From contig CAJYTK010000020.1 in NCBI GenBank assembly GCA_913777615.1, forward strand, positions 117,660-181,659: a DNA stretch of 64,000 bases. The letters run 5' to 3'. The stretch comes from an uncultured Agrobacterium sp. (GTDB lineage: Bacteria > Pseudomonadota > Alphaproteobacteria > Rhizobiales > Rhizobiaceae). The stretch's first letter is position 1. Each line of letters begins with the position of its first letter. Shown one piece after another: positions 1-8,376 of the stretch. The position numbers were made by a program, and so were the translations under genes. The notes beneath the pieces were generated by a model. That model was not told the origin of the DNA, ran no database searches, and saw nothing but the letters and a program-made list of their open reading frames with translations.

Positions 1-411
1 CGCGTTCACGCGGTGGCGACACCGGATTTCGTCAACCGCCACGGACCATTGGAAACCCCGCAGGATCTCGGAAAAGTGCCCTGCATCATCGACACCAATT
101 CCCGCTTCCAGAATCACATCCGTTATTTCGAGCCCGGCGGCGGCACCAATTCGGTTGCGACGCGAGGACCGATCGAAGTCAACAGCCCGCAGGCGACGCT
201 GCGCGCCGCACGCTCTGGGCTCGGCGTTGCCATCGTGCCGGATTTCATCGCCCGCCCGCATATCCAGTCGGGCGAACTGGTGACGCTTTTCGATGAGTAT
301 ATTTCCCGCGATCGCGGCATTTACGCCGTCTATCCGCACCGGCGCTACCTGCCCGCCAAGGTGCGCAGCTTCGTCGATTATCTCTCCAACTGGTTCCGAA
401 AGAACGGTTGA
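1..411 (+). CDS. LysR-family transcriptional regulator, C-terminal part (truncated by window edge)
   Basis: The open frame runs in from base 1 with no start in the window, so only about 136 C-terminal residues are visible. They match the second half of a LysR effector-binding domain: a stretch of the form NSPQATLRAARSGLGVAIVPD, which is the typical 'activator domain, low-specificity site' segment, followed by ...GELVTLF... and a C-terminal PHRRYLPAKVRSFVDYL helix. The DNA-binding half lies outside, so the target genes cannot be named. The downstream metal-transport pair begins 75 bases later on the same strand, but nothing seen links the two. Confidence 0.85.
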   Translation, partial: RVHAVATPDFVNRHGPLETPQDLGKVPCIIDTNSRFQNHIRYFEPGGGTNSVATRGPIEVNSPQATLRAARSGLGVAIVPDFIARPHIQSGELVTLFDEYISRDRGIYAVYPHRRYLPAKVRSFVDYLSNWFRKNG

Positions 412-442
412 TCGGCGCTCCGCCGAAATTCAGACCTAATTT

Positions 443-455
443 GTTATAGAGTAAC
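443..455. promoter_or_regulatory. Candidate Zur-type operator upstream of the DUF1007/NicO pair
   Basis: GTTATAGAGTAAC is an imperfect palindrome ending 31 bases before the DUF1007 gene. It resembles the alphaproteobacterial Zur-box core remembered as GTTATANTATAAC, with two differences. No Zur gene is in the window. Identification is by eye and tentative. Confidence 0.4.
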
Positions 456-486
456 CGCAGATTCGCCCGAGGATAAAACGCGGCCC

Positions 487-1134
487 ATGAAAAAACTCAT
501 TCTACCAATGGCCGCCTGCGCCGCTGCCTGTCTTGCGCCGCTTAACGCTTTCGCCCATCCGCATATCTTTGCCGAAGCGCGCATGGAAATCATCGAAGGC
601 GCGGATGGCAATGTGCAGGAAGTGCGCAACATCTGGCGCTTCGACGAGATGTTTTCCGCAAGCGTGGTCCTGGACTACGACAAGAACAGCGACGCCAAGC
701 TCGACAAGGAAGAGCTCGCCGAAATCGGCAACACGGTGCATGAATCGCTGGCGGAATATTCCTACTACACCTTCATCGCGGTCAACGGAAAGAACATCGA
801 CTTCAACAAGCCGGACGTCATCCATGTGGATTACAAGGACGGCCAGATCCTGATGTTCTTCTCCGTTAAGCCGAAAAACCCGCTGCCGGTGAAGGGCAAG
901 CTCTCCTTCGGCGCCTGGGACCCGACCATGTATACGGCCATCGATTTTGCCAAGGACACCGACATCGTGGTGAAGGGTCCGCATCTGGCCGCCTGCAAGC
1001 ACAAGGTGGTGCGCCCGGACCCGGATGAAATCATCGCCCAGAACCAAAGCAGCCTGACCGACGCCTTCTTCAACGACCCGACCGGCACCGACATGACCAA
1101 GCTCTTTGCGACAAGACTGGAACTGCAATGCTAG
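487..1134 (+). CDS. DUF1007 family periplasmic protein (ZevA-like metal-transport partner)
   Basis: A 215-residue protein with a signal peptide (MKK start, hydrophobic stretch, cleavage after NAFA) leaving a mature N-terminus beginning HPHIF. A DUF1007 domain fills the rest, with the characteristic early HPH, conserved FDE...SA, a DKNSDAKLD loop like an EF-hand, and two late cysteines (AACKH and the terminal QC). Members of this family sit beside NicO/RcnA-type permeases; in Haemophilus the equivalent pair ZevAB was reported to act in zinc uptake. Here the next gene starts before or just after this stop, so the two are translationally linked. The role in metal delivery is inferred from the family and from the Zur-like site upstream. 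Confidence 0.8.
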   Translation: MKKLILPMAACAAACLAPLNAFAHPHIFAEARMEIIEGADGNVQEVRNIWRFDEMFSASVVLDYDKNSDAKLDKEELAEIGNTVHESLAEYSYYTFIAVNGKNIDFNKPDVIHVDYKDGQILMFFSVKPKNPLPVKGKLSFGAWDPTMYTAIDFAKDTDIVVKGPHLAACKHKVVRPDPDEIIAQNQSSLTDAFFNDPTGTDMTKLFATRLELQC

Positions 1135-1178
1135 AGGATGGCGTTTCACCACAGGGAGCCCGGCAGGCTGAGGGATTG

Positions 1179-2552
1179 ATGATTACCCTGAAACGCTCGC
1201 TTTGGGTCATCCTCGGGCTTGACCCGAGGATCCATGTTTTCAACGGCTCATGGATGGTCAGGTCACCCTCGGAAGTGACCTGGGGGCCGACCATGACGCC
1301 GGAGAGGTCGTTGGGTCGGCAAGACTCCTCCCGCCGCGCAGACGCGCGACGACTGGATTCCTGTGATAAGCACAGGAATGAGGGAAGCAAGCTTCTCCTC
1401 GCGCTGACCACCCTCACCCTTCTGTTCGCCTCGCTCAGCGTCGCCCACGCCCAATCGCCGCTCGGCATCGGCTCGGCCGAACCCTCCATTTCCGTCGGCG
1501 GGCCGCTGGCACCCTTCTTCCAGTGGATCAACGTCCACCAGCAGAGCTTCTACCGCGCGCTGACCGGCGCGCTGAAAGCCATGCGCGAAGACCCATGGGC
1601 GCTGACCTCGCTGATCGGCCTCTCCTTTGCCTATGGCGTGTTCCACGCGGCTGGCCCAGGCCACGGCAAGGCGGTCATTTCCTCCTACATGATCGCCAAC
1701 GAGACGCAGCTGAAACGCGGCATCCTGATCTCCTTCGTCTCGGCGCTGATTCAAGGCGCGGTTGCCATCCTCCTCGTCGTCGCGGCCTATTTCGTGCTGC
1801 GTGGCACCTCCATCACCATGACCAAGGCGACGCAGGCGATGGAAATTGCCAGCTTCGCCATGGTCGCGCTCTTCGGCGCCTGGCTCTTGGCGCGCAAGAT
1901 CTGGAGCATGCTGCATCGGCGCTCTGATCATCACGCGCTCGCATCCCCGCAAACGCCCGCACCGGCGCTTGCCGCATCGTCATCGGCCTCACCTGTCGCA
2001 AGCGCCAGCCTGTCCGCTAGCCCCGCGCTCTCGTTCAAGGCAGCCGAAAACGGAACGACCAGCTTCGGAGAACCCGCAAGCTCAGCACCCCGCCGCACCG
2101 GCATGGGCAGCGGCTTGCGCTTCCAGGGCCAGCCGGTCTTTGCCGATCACGCCCAAAGCGGCAGCGGCGATCTCTGCGATGCCTGCGGCAAGGCGCATGC
2201 GCCCGACCCCTTGCTCTTCCAGTCCCGCACCTTCAGCCTCACCGAAGCCTGGTCGGCCATTGTGGCGGTGGGCTTACGCCCCTGCTCCGGCGCCATCATC
2301 GTCATGAGCTTTTCCATGCTGAACGGCCTGCTGCTCGGCGGCATGCTCTCGGTGCTCGCCATGTCCATCGGCACCGCCATCACCGTCTCACTCCTCGCCA
2401 TCCTCGCCGTCACCGCCAAGGACGCCGCCATCCGCTACGCCGGAACCGGCAGCCGCCGCGCCCCAAGGATCGCCAACGGGATCGAGATTGCCGGGGCGTT
2501 GGTGGTGCTGTTGATGGGACTGGCGTTGCTGGGAGCGTCGTTGCAGGCGTGA
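1179..2552 (+). CDS. NicO/RcnA-type nickel/cobalt/zinc transporter (ZevB-like) with a repeat-interrupted N-terminus
   Basis: Membrane permease with the NicO hallmark around HAAGPGHGKAVISSY (conserved HX4-6H metal-binding segment in the first core helix), several hydrophobic helices, a long low-complexity Ala/Ser/Pro loop between the two halves, a CDACGKAHAPD metal-binding-like loop, and the second-half motif GLRPCSGAI. The longest frame opens at 1128 and overlaps the upstream stop by 7 bases; the ATG at 1179 gives a better signal-peptide-like start (MITLKRSL). After that start about 60 residues are translated RIME-like repeat (containing VILGLDPRIH), and only then comes a classic hydrophobic signal core ending in SVAHAQ. 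The repeat therefore seems to have entered the signal-peptide codons in frame. Whether the protein is still exported correctly, or starts at an internal codon, cannot be decided here. Confidence 0.75.
   Translation: MITLKRSLWVILGLDPRIHVFNGSWMVRSPSEVTWGPTMTPERSLGRQDSSRRADARRLDSCDKHRNEGSKLLLALTTLTLLFASLSVAHAQSPLGIGSAEPSISVGGPLAPFFQWINVHQQSFYRALTGALKAMREDPWALTSLIGLSFAYGVFHAAGPGHGKAVISSYMIANETQLKRGILISFVSALIQGAVAILLVVAAYFVLRGTSITMTKATQAMEIASFAMVALFGAWLLARKIWSMLHRRSDHHALASPQTPAPALAASSSASPVASASLSASPALSFKAAENGTTSFGEPASSAPRRTGMGSGLRFQGQPVFADHAQSGSGDLCDACGKAHAPDPLLFQSRTFSLTEAWSAIVAVGLRPCSGAIIVMSFSMLNGLLLGGMLSVLAMSIGTAITVSLLAILAVTAKDAAIRYAGTGSRRAPRIANGIEIAGALVVLLMGLALLGASLQA
1203..1384. repeat. RIME-like mosaic palindromic repeat inside a coding region
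   Basis: The element starts with TCATCCTCGGGCTTGACCCG (palindromic CCTCGGG/CCCGAGG). It continues through a second inverted repeat CAGGTCAC...GTGACCTG (about 1259-1281) and ends with the hairpin TTCCTGTG-ataag-CACAGGAA followed by TGAGGG. The first module matches the element at 36197-36300; the last resembles the hairpin at 46378-46424. Such mosaics are known as RIMEs in Rhizobiaceae and normally lie between genes. Boundaries are approximate. Confidence 0.75.
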
Positions 2553-2782
2553 GGCCTTGCGGGACATGAGCCAACCATGTCCTGCTGGCCTGACCGCCCT
2601 GACCAGATCGCGGCCCGCAGTCGAGACCGTTGCTGGAGTAACCTGTCTGTGCACTCTGCCTGCGCCGTAACGTCATTCCCTTTCAAGAGCAGCACAAACT
2701 TTCCGCCACCTGCGACGATAAGCACGCGTCTAGCGCAGACCGGAGGTTGGCAGCTAGTGCCTTGTATCAATACAGCGAAAGG

Positions 2783-3641
2783 CTATCCCTTTGGCTTCGA
2801 CTTCATTATGGGCGTTTTAGATACCTTGGGCGTGAAAGCGAACCCTGGCTCCTCCTCAAGAGAGTAGACCTTGGTAATCAATCCAGTTTTAAGCGCTTCC
2901 TCATCCAGCACGCTGTAAAGACCATCCGGCGTGGCCAGTCCCATCATCGCGAAAACGTCTTTGGATCGAACACCCATAGCATCGAGATACGTACCCAACT
3001 TCTCTTCGATGCGGTCGTCCTTGCGGGTGGAGATGGCATCGAGATTGCGTCTGCTCACACCTCCGTAGTTTTGGTCTTTCGTGCCGTTGGTGATTTGGTG
3101 GAGACCGATCGATGTGTTAGGCGATGCCGCACGTTTTACGCCCCCTGCAACGACAAAAGGACAAGCAGAAAAGCAATAGGCCCCGCCGCTGCGCACTGTG
3201 CCAGAGGACCAGCCACCCTTAACCATTTTCTCCTTGCACCGCGGATCAAGCATTGGACAATCGTTCAACTGGGTGCGTCCGATAGCCGTGGTCAAGCTTG
3301 CGGTTACGTAACATCTGGCCAATGGCCAGAGCGGCGTCGACGTCACCTCCGACAGACTGGATGACGATGGGAAGTTTGCGGTTCTTCAGGGTCGCCAGAA
3401 AAGCGGCAAACCGCGTGGGTGTGGCATGCGTGATCGCTCCCTCCGCCGAAACCCACTGGACGCATGTGTCGCTGCAATCACCATCTGAAACGAGGATAAA
3501 GTTCATTGGCCGATCACCAGGATCCTCGGCGGCTGCAGCATATGTTCTCAACAAGATGATGAGAACCGTCGCAAACACGCCACTCGAGAACGCTACAAAC
3601 CGGGCCAATTTTGGCATGGACATCCCCCAGATGATCTCCAA
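2783..3641 (-). pseudogene. Frameshifted ClpP-like periplasmic protein (COG3904-type)
   Basis: Two overlapping minus-strand frames form one protein split by a single-base shift. The N-terminal part (from 3641 or the ATG at 3617) has a signal/anchor helix and reaches IQSVGGDVDAALAIGQMLR. The other frame continues with TAIGRTQLNDCP, a FSACPFVVAGGVKR block and GLHQI. These are the glycine-rich substrate loop, the nucleophile Ser region and the His region seen in ClpP/crotonase-fold secreted proteins. Deleting one C/G at about 3290 (plus-strand GG doublet) joins RNRKLD directly to TAIGRT. Either the gene is recently inactivated or the read has an error. Substrate unknown. Confidence 0.7.
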
Positions 3642-3737
3642 TCCTACGCCAACCCTTTCAGCGTCACAATTGCGGCCTTGTCAGCATGAAGCGTTTTTAT
3701 CAAAACGAACACTTCAACCATGCGGGAGCACATGAAT

Positions 3738-4169
3738 ATGAAGATTAGACCCGCCAATCCTGCCGATGTCCCGGCGCTGTTTCATATCCGCACCTCCGTT
3801 CGTGAGAACCACCTCAGCCGCCAGCAGCTCGCCGGTCTCGGCATCACTGAAGCGTCCATTGCCGAGATGATTTCCTCTGCGCCCTGTGCCTGGGTTGCAA
3901 TCGTGGACGATCAAGTCGTCGCCTTCTCTATGATCGATACTGCAGAAGCGTCGCTCTTCGCTGCCTTCGTTCTTCCTTCATACGAAGGGATGGGGCTTGG
4001 CGCTGAGCTTGTTCATGCTGCTGAGGAGGAGTTGTTTCGCCACCACCGTGAGATATGGCTTGAAACGGCTGCGGAGAGCCGCGCTGCTGGCTTCTACCGG
4101 CATCTAGAATGGGGCAATGAAAGCAAGGCAGAGGGGGACCAAATTCGGCTCACCAAGACGAGGCCTTGA
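3738..4169 (+). CDS. GNAT family N-acetyltransferase
   Basis: About 143 residues with the GNAT fold: N-terminal strand MKIRPANPADVPALFHIR, central strand VAFSMIDTAEASLFAAFVLPSY, the acetyl-CoA loop EGMGLGAELV (a variant of Q/RxxGxG/A) and a late strand EIWLETAAESRAAGFY. The start at 3738 lies 9 bases after GGGAG; ATG 3732 is in frame but too close to that ribosome site. The GNAT family transfers an acetyl group from acetyl-CoA to amines of small molecules or proteins; the substrate here cannot be told. It stands alone between the broken ClpP-like gene and a 260-base gap. Confidence 0.85.
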   Translation: MKIRPANPADVPALFHIRTSVRENHLSRQQLAGLGITEASIAEMISSAPCAWVAIVDDQVVAFSMIDTAEASLFAAFVLPSYEGMGLGAELVHAAEEELFRHHREIWLETAAESRAAGFYRHLEWGNESKAEGDQIRLTKTRP

Positions 4170-4432
4170 TCGCTCTTTTTGCTAGGATCAATTGGTCATA
4201 GGAGTTCAGAGCGCCCCGCAGCACATACTTCTCTGTACGGGGATAGCGAGAGGATGATGACCGCGCATTGCGGCCCCGCAGACATCGTCACCTAAACTCT
4301 ACGCGTCTACCAACCCCATCGAACAGAACATCCGCAATATTAGCAAACATGCAACAACCCAGCCAAAGTGACCTTGACAGTCAAGCTGACGCATCTAGAC
4401 GTCCCGCTAGCATTTCTTTGGAGGGACAGATC

Positions 4433-5377
4433 ATGAAGGCGTTGGCGCAAATATCGACATTCGTTGGCAAAACATTCGCGGCCTGGGTGGTGCTGTTTGC
4501 AGTCCTCGGCTTCTTTTTCCCCGATACGTTCAAGCAGATCGGTCCGTGGATCGTGACATTGCTGTCCATCATCATGTTCGGCATGGGTCTTACCCTTTCG
4601 CTGGATGACTTCCGCGAGGTGGTGAAGCGTCCCTTCGATGTGACGATCGGCGTTCTTGGCCAATTCCTGATCATGCCGCTTCTGGCTGTTCTGCTGACAA
4701 AGCTCATTCCGATGCCGCCGGAAGTGGCGGCAGGCGTGATCCTGGTGGGATGCTGCCCCGGTGGTACGTCCTCCAACGTCATGACCTATCTGTCCAAGGG
4801 TGACGTCGCGCTCTCCGTGGCCTGCACGTCCGTGACGACGCTTGCCGCTCCCATCATCACGCCGTTTCTTGTCTGGATGTTTGCAAGCCAGTATCTTCCC
4901 GTCGATGGCTGGGCAATGTTCATGAGCATCATCAAGGTCGTGCTTGTTCCGCTGGCGCTCGGCGCACTGCTGCAGAAGCTTTTGCCAAGCTTCGTCAAGG
5001 CCGCCGTCCCTGCTCTGCCGCTCGTCAGCGTCATCGGCATCGTCTTGATCGTCTCCGCCGTCGTGGGCGCCTCCAAGGCGTCGATCGTCCAATCCGGCCT
5101 GATGATCTTCGCCGTCGTCATCCTGCACAACGGTCTCGGTTATCTGCTCGGCTTCTTCGCAGCAAAGGCCTGCGGCCTGACGCTTGCCAAACGCAAGGCC
5201 ATCGCAATCGAGGTCGGCATGCAAAATTCCGGTCTCGGTGCAGCGCTCGCTACGGCTTACTTCTCGCCGCTTGCCGCCGTGCCGAGCGCCATTTTCAGCG
5301 TCTGGCACAACATATCCGGAGCGCTACTCGCCAACTGGTTTGCCGGACGTGGCAAGGAAGAAATCACGCAGCGCTGA
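4433..5377 (+). CDS. Bile acid:sodium symporter (BASS) family transporter
   Basis: 314 residues, almost entirely hydrophobic with about ten membrane helices. Family signatures include the [11 protein letters not shown] segment, [22 protein letters not shown] (sodium-site loop) and the [14 protein letters not shown] crossover helix late in the protein. The start was set at 4433 because GGAGGGACAG sits just upstream; the longer open frame from 4268 adds non-conserved residues. BASS transporters move organic anions such as pyruvate, pantoate or bile acids with Na+ across the inner membrane; the real substrate is unknown. NhaA follows 174 bases downstream on the same strand, which would supply the Na+ gradient that this carrier uses. 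Confidence 0.88.
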   Translation: MKALAQISTFVGKTFAAWVVLFAVLGFFFPDTFKQIGPWIVTLLSIIMFGMGLTLSLDDFREVVKRPFDVTIGVLGQFLIMPLLAVLLTKLIPMPPEVAAGVILVGCCPGGTSSNVMTYLSKGDVALSVACTSVTTLAAPIITPFLVWMFASQYLPVDGWAMFMSIIKVVLVPLALGALLQKLLPSFVKAAVPALPLVSVIGIVLIVSAVVGASKASIVQSGLMIFAVVILHNGLGYLLGFFAAKACGLTLAKRKAIAIEVGMQNSGLGAALATAYFSPLAAVPSAIFSVWHNISGALLANWFAGRGKEEITQR

Positions 5378-5551
5378 AACCTGCTCAACTGGAGAAAATG
5401 CGCCACCCGGGTGCGCGCGGGACCGGTTTTGGTGGAAAAAGCGATCAGGATAGGTTAAATTTAAACCCGACAGCGCGTGCTGCGTGCGCTGCGGGTTCCC
5501 CCGAAATCGACGGAGACTAAGATCAACTTCCAACAAAGGGAGGGTGAGCCT

Positions 5552-6766
5552 GTGTCTTCGACATCAAATCCAGGTCGCATCAATTCCACACTTCGCAAGT
5601 TTCTCGACAACGGGGCCTCGGGTGGCCTCGTACTCATGGCCGTCGCACTTCTTGCCATCATCACGGCCAATTCCCCGATGGCAGAAGCCTACTTCCATAT
5701 CCTCCACGTCTATATCGGACCGCTGAGCCTCCAGCATTGGATCAATGACGCCCTGATGGCGGTGTTCTTCGTCCTGGTCGGGCTTGAAATCAAGCGCGAG
5801 ATGCTTGACGGACAACTCTCCAGCTGGAGCCGCAGGGTGCTGCCAGGTGCTGCCGCAGCAGGCGGCATGATATTTCCGGCACTCTTCTACGTCCTGCTGA
5901 ACCGCGACAATCCAGCCGCCTTGCAGGGATGGGCCATACCGACAGCGACGGACATCGCTTTTGCCCTTGGCGTGCTCTCCCTGTTCGGATCGCGCGTCCC
6001 GACCTCGCTGAAGATCTTTCTTGCAGCCCTCGCCATCATCGACGATCTTGGTGCGGTCATTGTCATCGCTCTGTTCTACACGGCAGACCTGAACCTGGTC
6101 GCTCTTATCGGCGCCGCTCTCGTTTGGGGCAATCTCTTCATCTTCAACAGGATGAAGGTAAAGGTGCTGTGGCCCTATCTCGTCCTTGGCGCCGTGCTTT
6201 GGGTGCTCGTCTTTGCGTCCGGCGTTCACGCAACACTGGCTGGCGTGATGCTGGCGCTGACGATCCCGCTCAAGTTGACGCCCGGCACACCGGAAGCGAC
6301 GCCGGACGAGTCGCCGCTTCATCGCCTAGAGCATGCGCTGCACAAGCCTGTTGCCTTCATCATCGTGCCAATCTTCGGCTTCGCCAATGCAGGCGTTTCC
6401 CTTTCGGGTCTGAGCCTGTCGGTCTTTACCGAGCCGCTGACCATGGGCGTTGCCGGTGGCCTGTTCTTCGGCAAGCTCATCGGCGTGCTTGGCGTCGTCG
6501 CAGTGCTTGTGAAGCTTGGCCTGGCGCAACTGCCAGCCCAGGCGAGCTGGGGACAGGTGGCCGGCACGGCGCTTCTGTGTGGCATCGGGTTCACGATGTC
6601 TCTGTTCATCGGTCTGCTGGCGTTCAACGATCCAGCCGTTCAAGATCACGTCAAGATCGGGATTTTGATGGGATCGCTCGTGTCCGGTTTGAGCGGAGCC
6701 TTGATCCTCGCAATGGCGAGCCGGAGGCAACCAGTCCCCTCCCATCCAGTCCGCACGACAACCTGA
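5552..6766 (+). CDS. nhaA: Na+/H+ antiporter NhaA
   Basis: 404-residue NhaA-type antiporter. Seen in order: N-terminal FLDNGASGGLVL, NDALMAVFFVLVGLEIKREM, the ion-site region ATDIAFALGVLSLFG, and AIIDDLGAVIVIALFY with the paired aspartates that bind Na+/H+ in E. coli NhaA (Asp163/Asp164). The later helices include FGFANAGVSL and GIGFTMSLFIGLLAF. Length is close to the usual 390-400. GTG at 5552 was chosen because AAAGGGAGGG precedes it by 8 bases; the open frame reaches back to 5477. It exports Na+ in exchange for protons at the inner membrane at alkaline pH or high salt. Confidence 0.95.
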   Translation: MSSTSNPGRINSTLRKFLDNGASGGLVLMAVALLAIITANSPMAEAYFHILHVYIGPLSLQHWINDALMAVFFVLVGLEIKREMLDGQLSSWSRRVLPGAAAAGGMIFPALFYVLLNRDNPAALQGWAIPTATDIAFALGVLSLFGSRVPTSLKIFLAALAIIDDLGAVIVIALFYTADLNLVALIGAALVWGNLFIFNRMKVKVLWPYLVLGAVLWVLVFASGVHATLAGVMLALTIPLKLTPGTPEATPDESPLHRLEHALHKPVAFIIVPIFGFANAGVSLSGLSLSVFTEPLTMGVAGGLFFGKLIGVLGVVAVLVKLGLAQLPAQASWGQVAGTALLCGIGFTMSLFIGLLAFNDPAVQDHVKIGILMGSLVSGLSGALILAMASRRQPVPSHPVRTTT

Positions 6767-6922
6767 CGGCTAACCCTAACCACCATCTTGTGCCATAAGT
6801 TTGAGTTGGTGATCGTGACTGCTCATCACAGCGTGTGACCTTTCGCCATGGTGAGATGGTGTATCACGAGCCACGTCTAAGGTGCCCGACCCATCGAGTT
6901 CGGGCACCGCCTTCCATTCCCC

Positions 6923-7654
6923 TTACACCTGCAGCAACCCACCATCGACGCAGAGTTCGGCACCCGCGATATAGCTTGCCTCGTCGCTCAACAGGAACAG
7001 AGCGGCCGCAGCCACTTCCGAGGGTTTGGCCATGCGGCCCATGGGGATTGGCGCGACGATGGCTGCGCGCACATCGTCGGCAACAGCCGCCATCATATCC
7101 GTATCCGTCGGGCCGGGTGCGACGACGTTGACGCGGATGCCTTTGGGCGCAAGTTCCGCCGTCCATGTGCGAGCATAGGAGCGAACGGAAGCTTTGGTTG
7201 CGCAATAGGTGCCGTAACCGGCATAGCCTGCGCTCCCGGCAATGGACCCGATGAGGACCACCGAACCACCATCCGTCATTGCAGGAAGAGCGGCCTGGAA
7301 GCCGAACACCATCCCCCGGACATTGACATCGAAGTGGCGGTCGAAATGCTCCGGCGTGATCTCGGCGATAAGCGACGGCTCTGAAAGACCGGCATTCAGG
7401 ACCAGCGCGTCGATATGGCCATGGGCTTTGCGCACGGTTTCGACAGCAGCGCGCATATCCTCCGGCGAGCTTGCGTCGGCGGCAATGCCCACCGCGCCGC
7501 TGCCGATGTTGTGGGCTGCCTTTTCAGCCTCTTCGCCTTTGCGGCTTGTGAGGAAGACCTTGGCGCCTTCGCCAGCCAGTCGCTCCGCAATGGAAAGACC
7601 TATGCCCTTCGCGCCGCCCACGACCAGAGCTACCTTGTTGTTCATGCGAGCCAT
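6923..7654 (-). CDS. SDR family NAD(P)-dependent oxidoreductase
   Basis: 243-residue classical short-chain dehydrogenase. Visible are the Rossmann cofactor loop GGAKGIGLSIAE (TGxxxGxG variant), NAG at about residue 85, the active-site serine in IGSIAGS, YxxxK as YCATK, and VAPGPTDTDM after it, ending in a VDGG strand. ATG 7654 follows GAAAGGA by six bases. It is divergent from an HxlR regulator 81 bases away; this pairing is common where the HxlR protein controls a quinone- or aldehyde-responsive reductase. The substrate is not predictable from sequence. Confidence 0.9.
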   Translation of the reverse strand: MARMNNKVALVVGGAKGIGLSIAERLAGEGAKVFLTSRKGEEAEKAAHNIGSGAVGIAADASSPEDMRAAVETVRKAHGHIDALVLNAGLSEPSLIAEITPEHFDRHFDVNVRGMVFGFQAALPAMTDGGSVVLIGSIAGSAGYAGYGTYCATKASVRSYARTWTAELAPKGIRVNVVAPGPTDTDMMAAVADDVRAAIVAPIPMGRMAKPSEVAAAALFLLSDEASYIAGAELCVDGGLLQV

Positions 7655-7696
7655 CGTAATTCCTTTCAATCAATGACCCGGCCATGATATACGGTG

Positions 7697-7709
7697 GATA
7701 TCTGATATC
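7697..7709. promoter_or_regulatory. Candidate HxlR operator between SDR and hxlR genes
   Basis: GATATC-T-GATATC is a perfect 6-1-6 palindrome placed 43 bases upstream of the SDR start and 27 upstream of the HxlR start. It is well positioned to control both divergent promoters. The link to HxlR is inferred from position only. Confidence 0.45.
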
Positions 7710-7735
7710 AATTACGCACCTGGAATAGCCTAGAT

Positions 7736-8128
7736 ATGGACGAGTATACCGACCTGGAAACCCTCTCTCGGCAGGCGCTCTGCGATATGCCGAAGGTGCG
7801 CCCTGTGCTGGACAAGATCGCCGACAAATGGACGATCCTGATCCTGACGGTGATCTGCCCAAAACCATCGCGCTTCAACGAGATCAAGCGACGTCTGGAT
7901 GGTATCACCCACAAGGCACTGGCAGACGCCTTGAAGAGGCTGGAGCGCAACGGCCTCGTGACGCGCACAGTTCTGCCTACCCAGCCGATTGGCGTGGAGT
8001 ACGCCATCACGCCGCTCGGCCATTCCCTGCGCGAGCCATTCGAGGCGCTCTGCGCCTGGGCGGCGACCAATGGTGAAAAGATCGATGCGGCGGCGAAGAC
8101 CTATGACGAGGCACGGGATTGCCGTTGA
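7736..8128 (+). CDS. HxlR family winged-helix transcriptional regulator
   Basis: 130 residues forming one HxlR domain: VRPVLDKIADKWTILIL (helix 1 with the conserved KWT), RFNEIKRRLDGITHKALADALKRLERNGLVTR (recognition helix) and the wing with VEYAITPLGHSL. An early cysteine (QALCDMP) lies where many HxlR-type sensors carry a redox-active Cys. The gene begins 81 bases from the divergent SDR gene, and a palindrome lies between them, so it is likely the local regulator of that gene and of itself. Inducer unknown. Confidence 0.9.
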   Translation: MDEYTDLETLSRQALCDMPKVRPVLDKIADKWTILILTVICPKPSRFNEIKRRLDGITHKALADALKRLERNGLVTRTVLPTQPIGVEYAITPLGHSLREPFEALCAWAATNGEKIDAAAKTYDEARDCR

Positions 8129-8376
8129 CGCCCTGGGACGCGCGTCCGACAATGCATGGGCCTTGGGTGAGTGCGGCGCGACAAACCATGCGCGGGCAAA
8201 CCATCATCGTCCTTGGGCATCTCCCGTCCCGATCAATCTGGGTGGAGGCAGAAAAACGTTGAAGCCTGCCGCCTGACCCCATAAAGCCTGCTCGAGAAAA
8301 GGTCTCGGCGCTGGCTGCAACCGCTCTCCCACCAGGCAAGCACGCTGCAGGCATGGACCCGAACAAAGGAACTAAG

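Noticed and set aside
1070-1952. Minus-strand frames across the RIME-like repeat and the NicO gene
   Set aside because: Shadow frames; the plus strand has the conserved NicO motifs.
2577-2867. Short plus- and minus-strand frames after the NicO gene
   Set aside because: Mutually overlapping, no ribosome sites, no conserved sequence.
4340-6322. Long minus-strand frames opposite the BASS and NhaA genes
   Set aside because: Shadow frames; charged composition is the reverse of hydrophobic codons.
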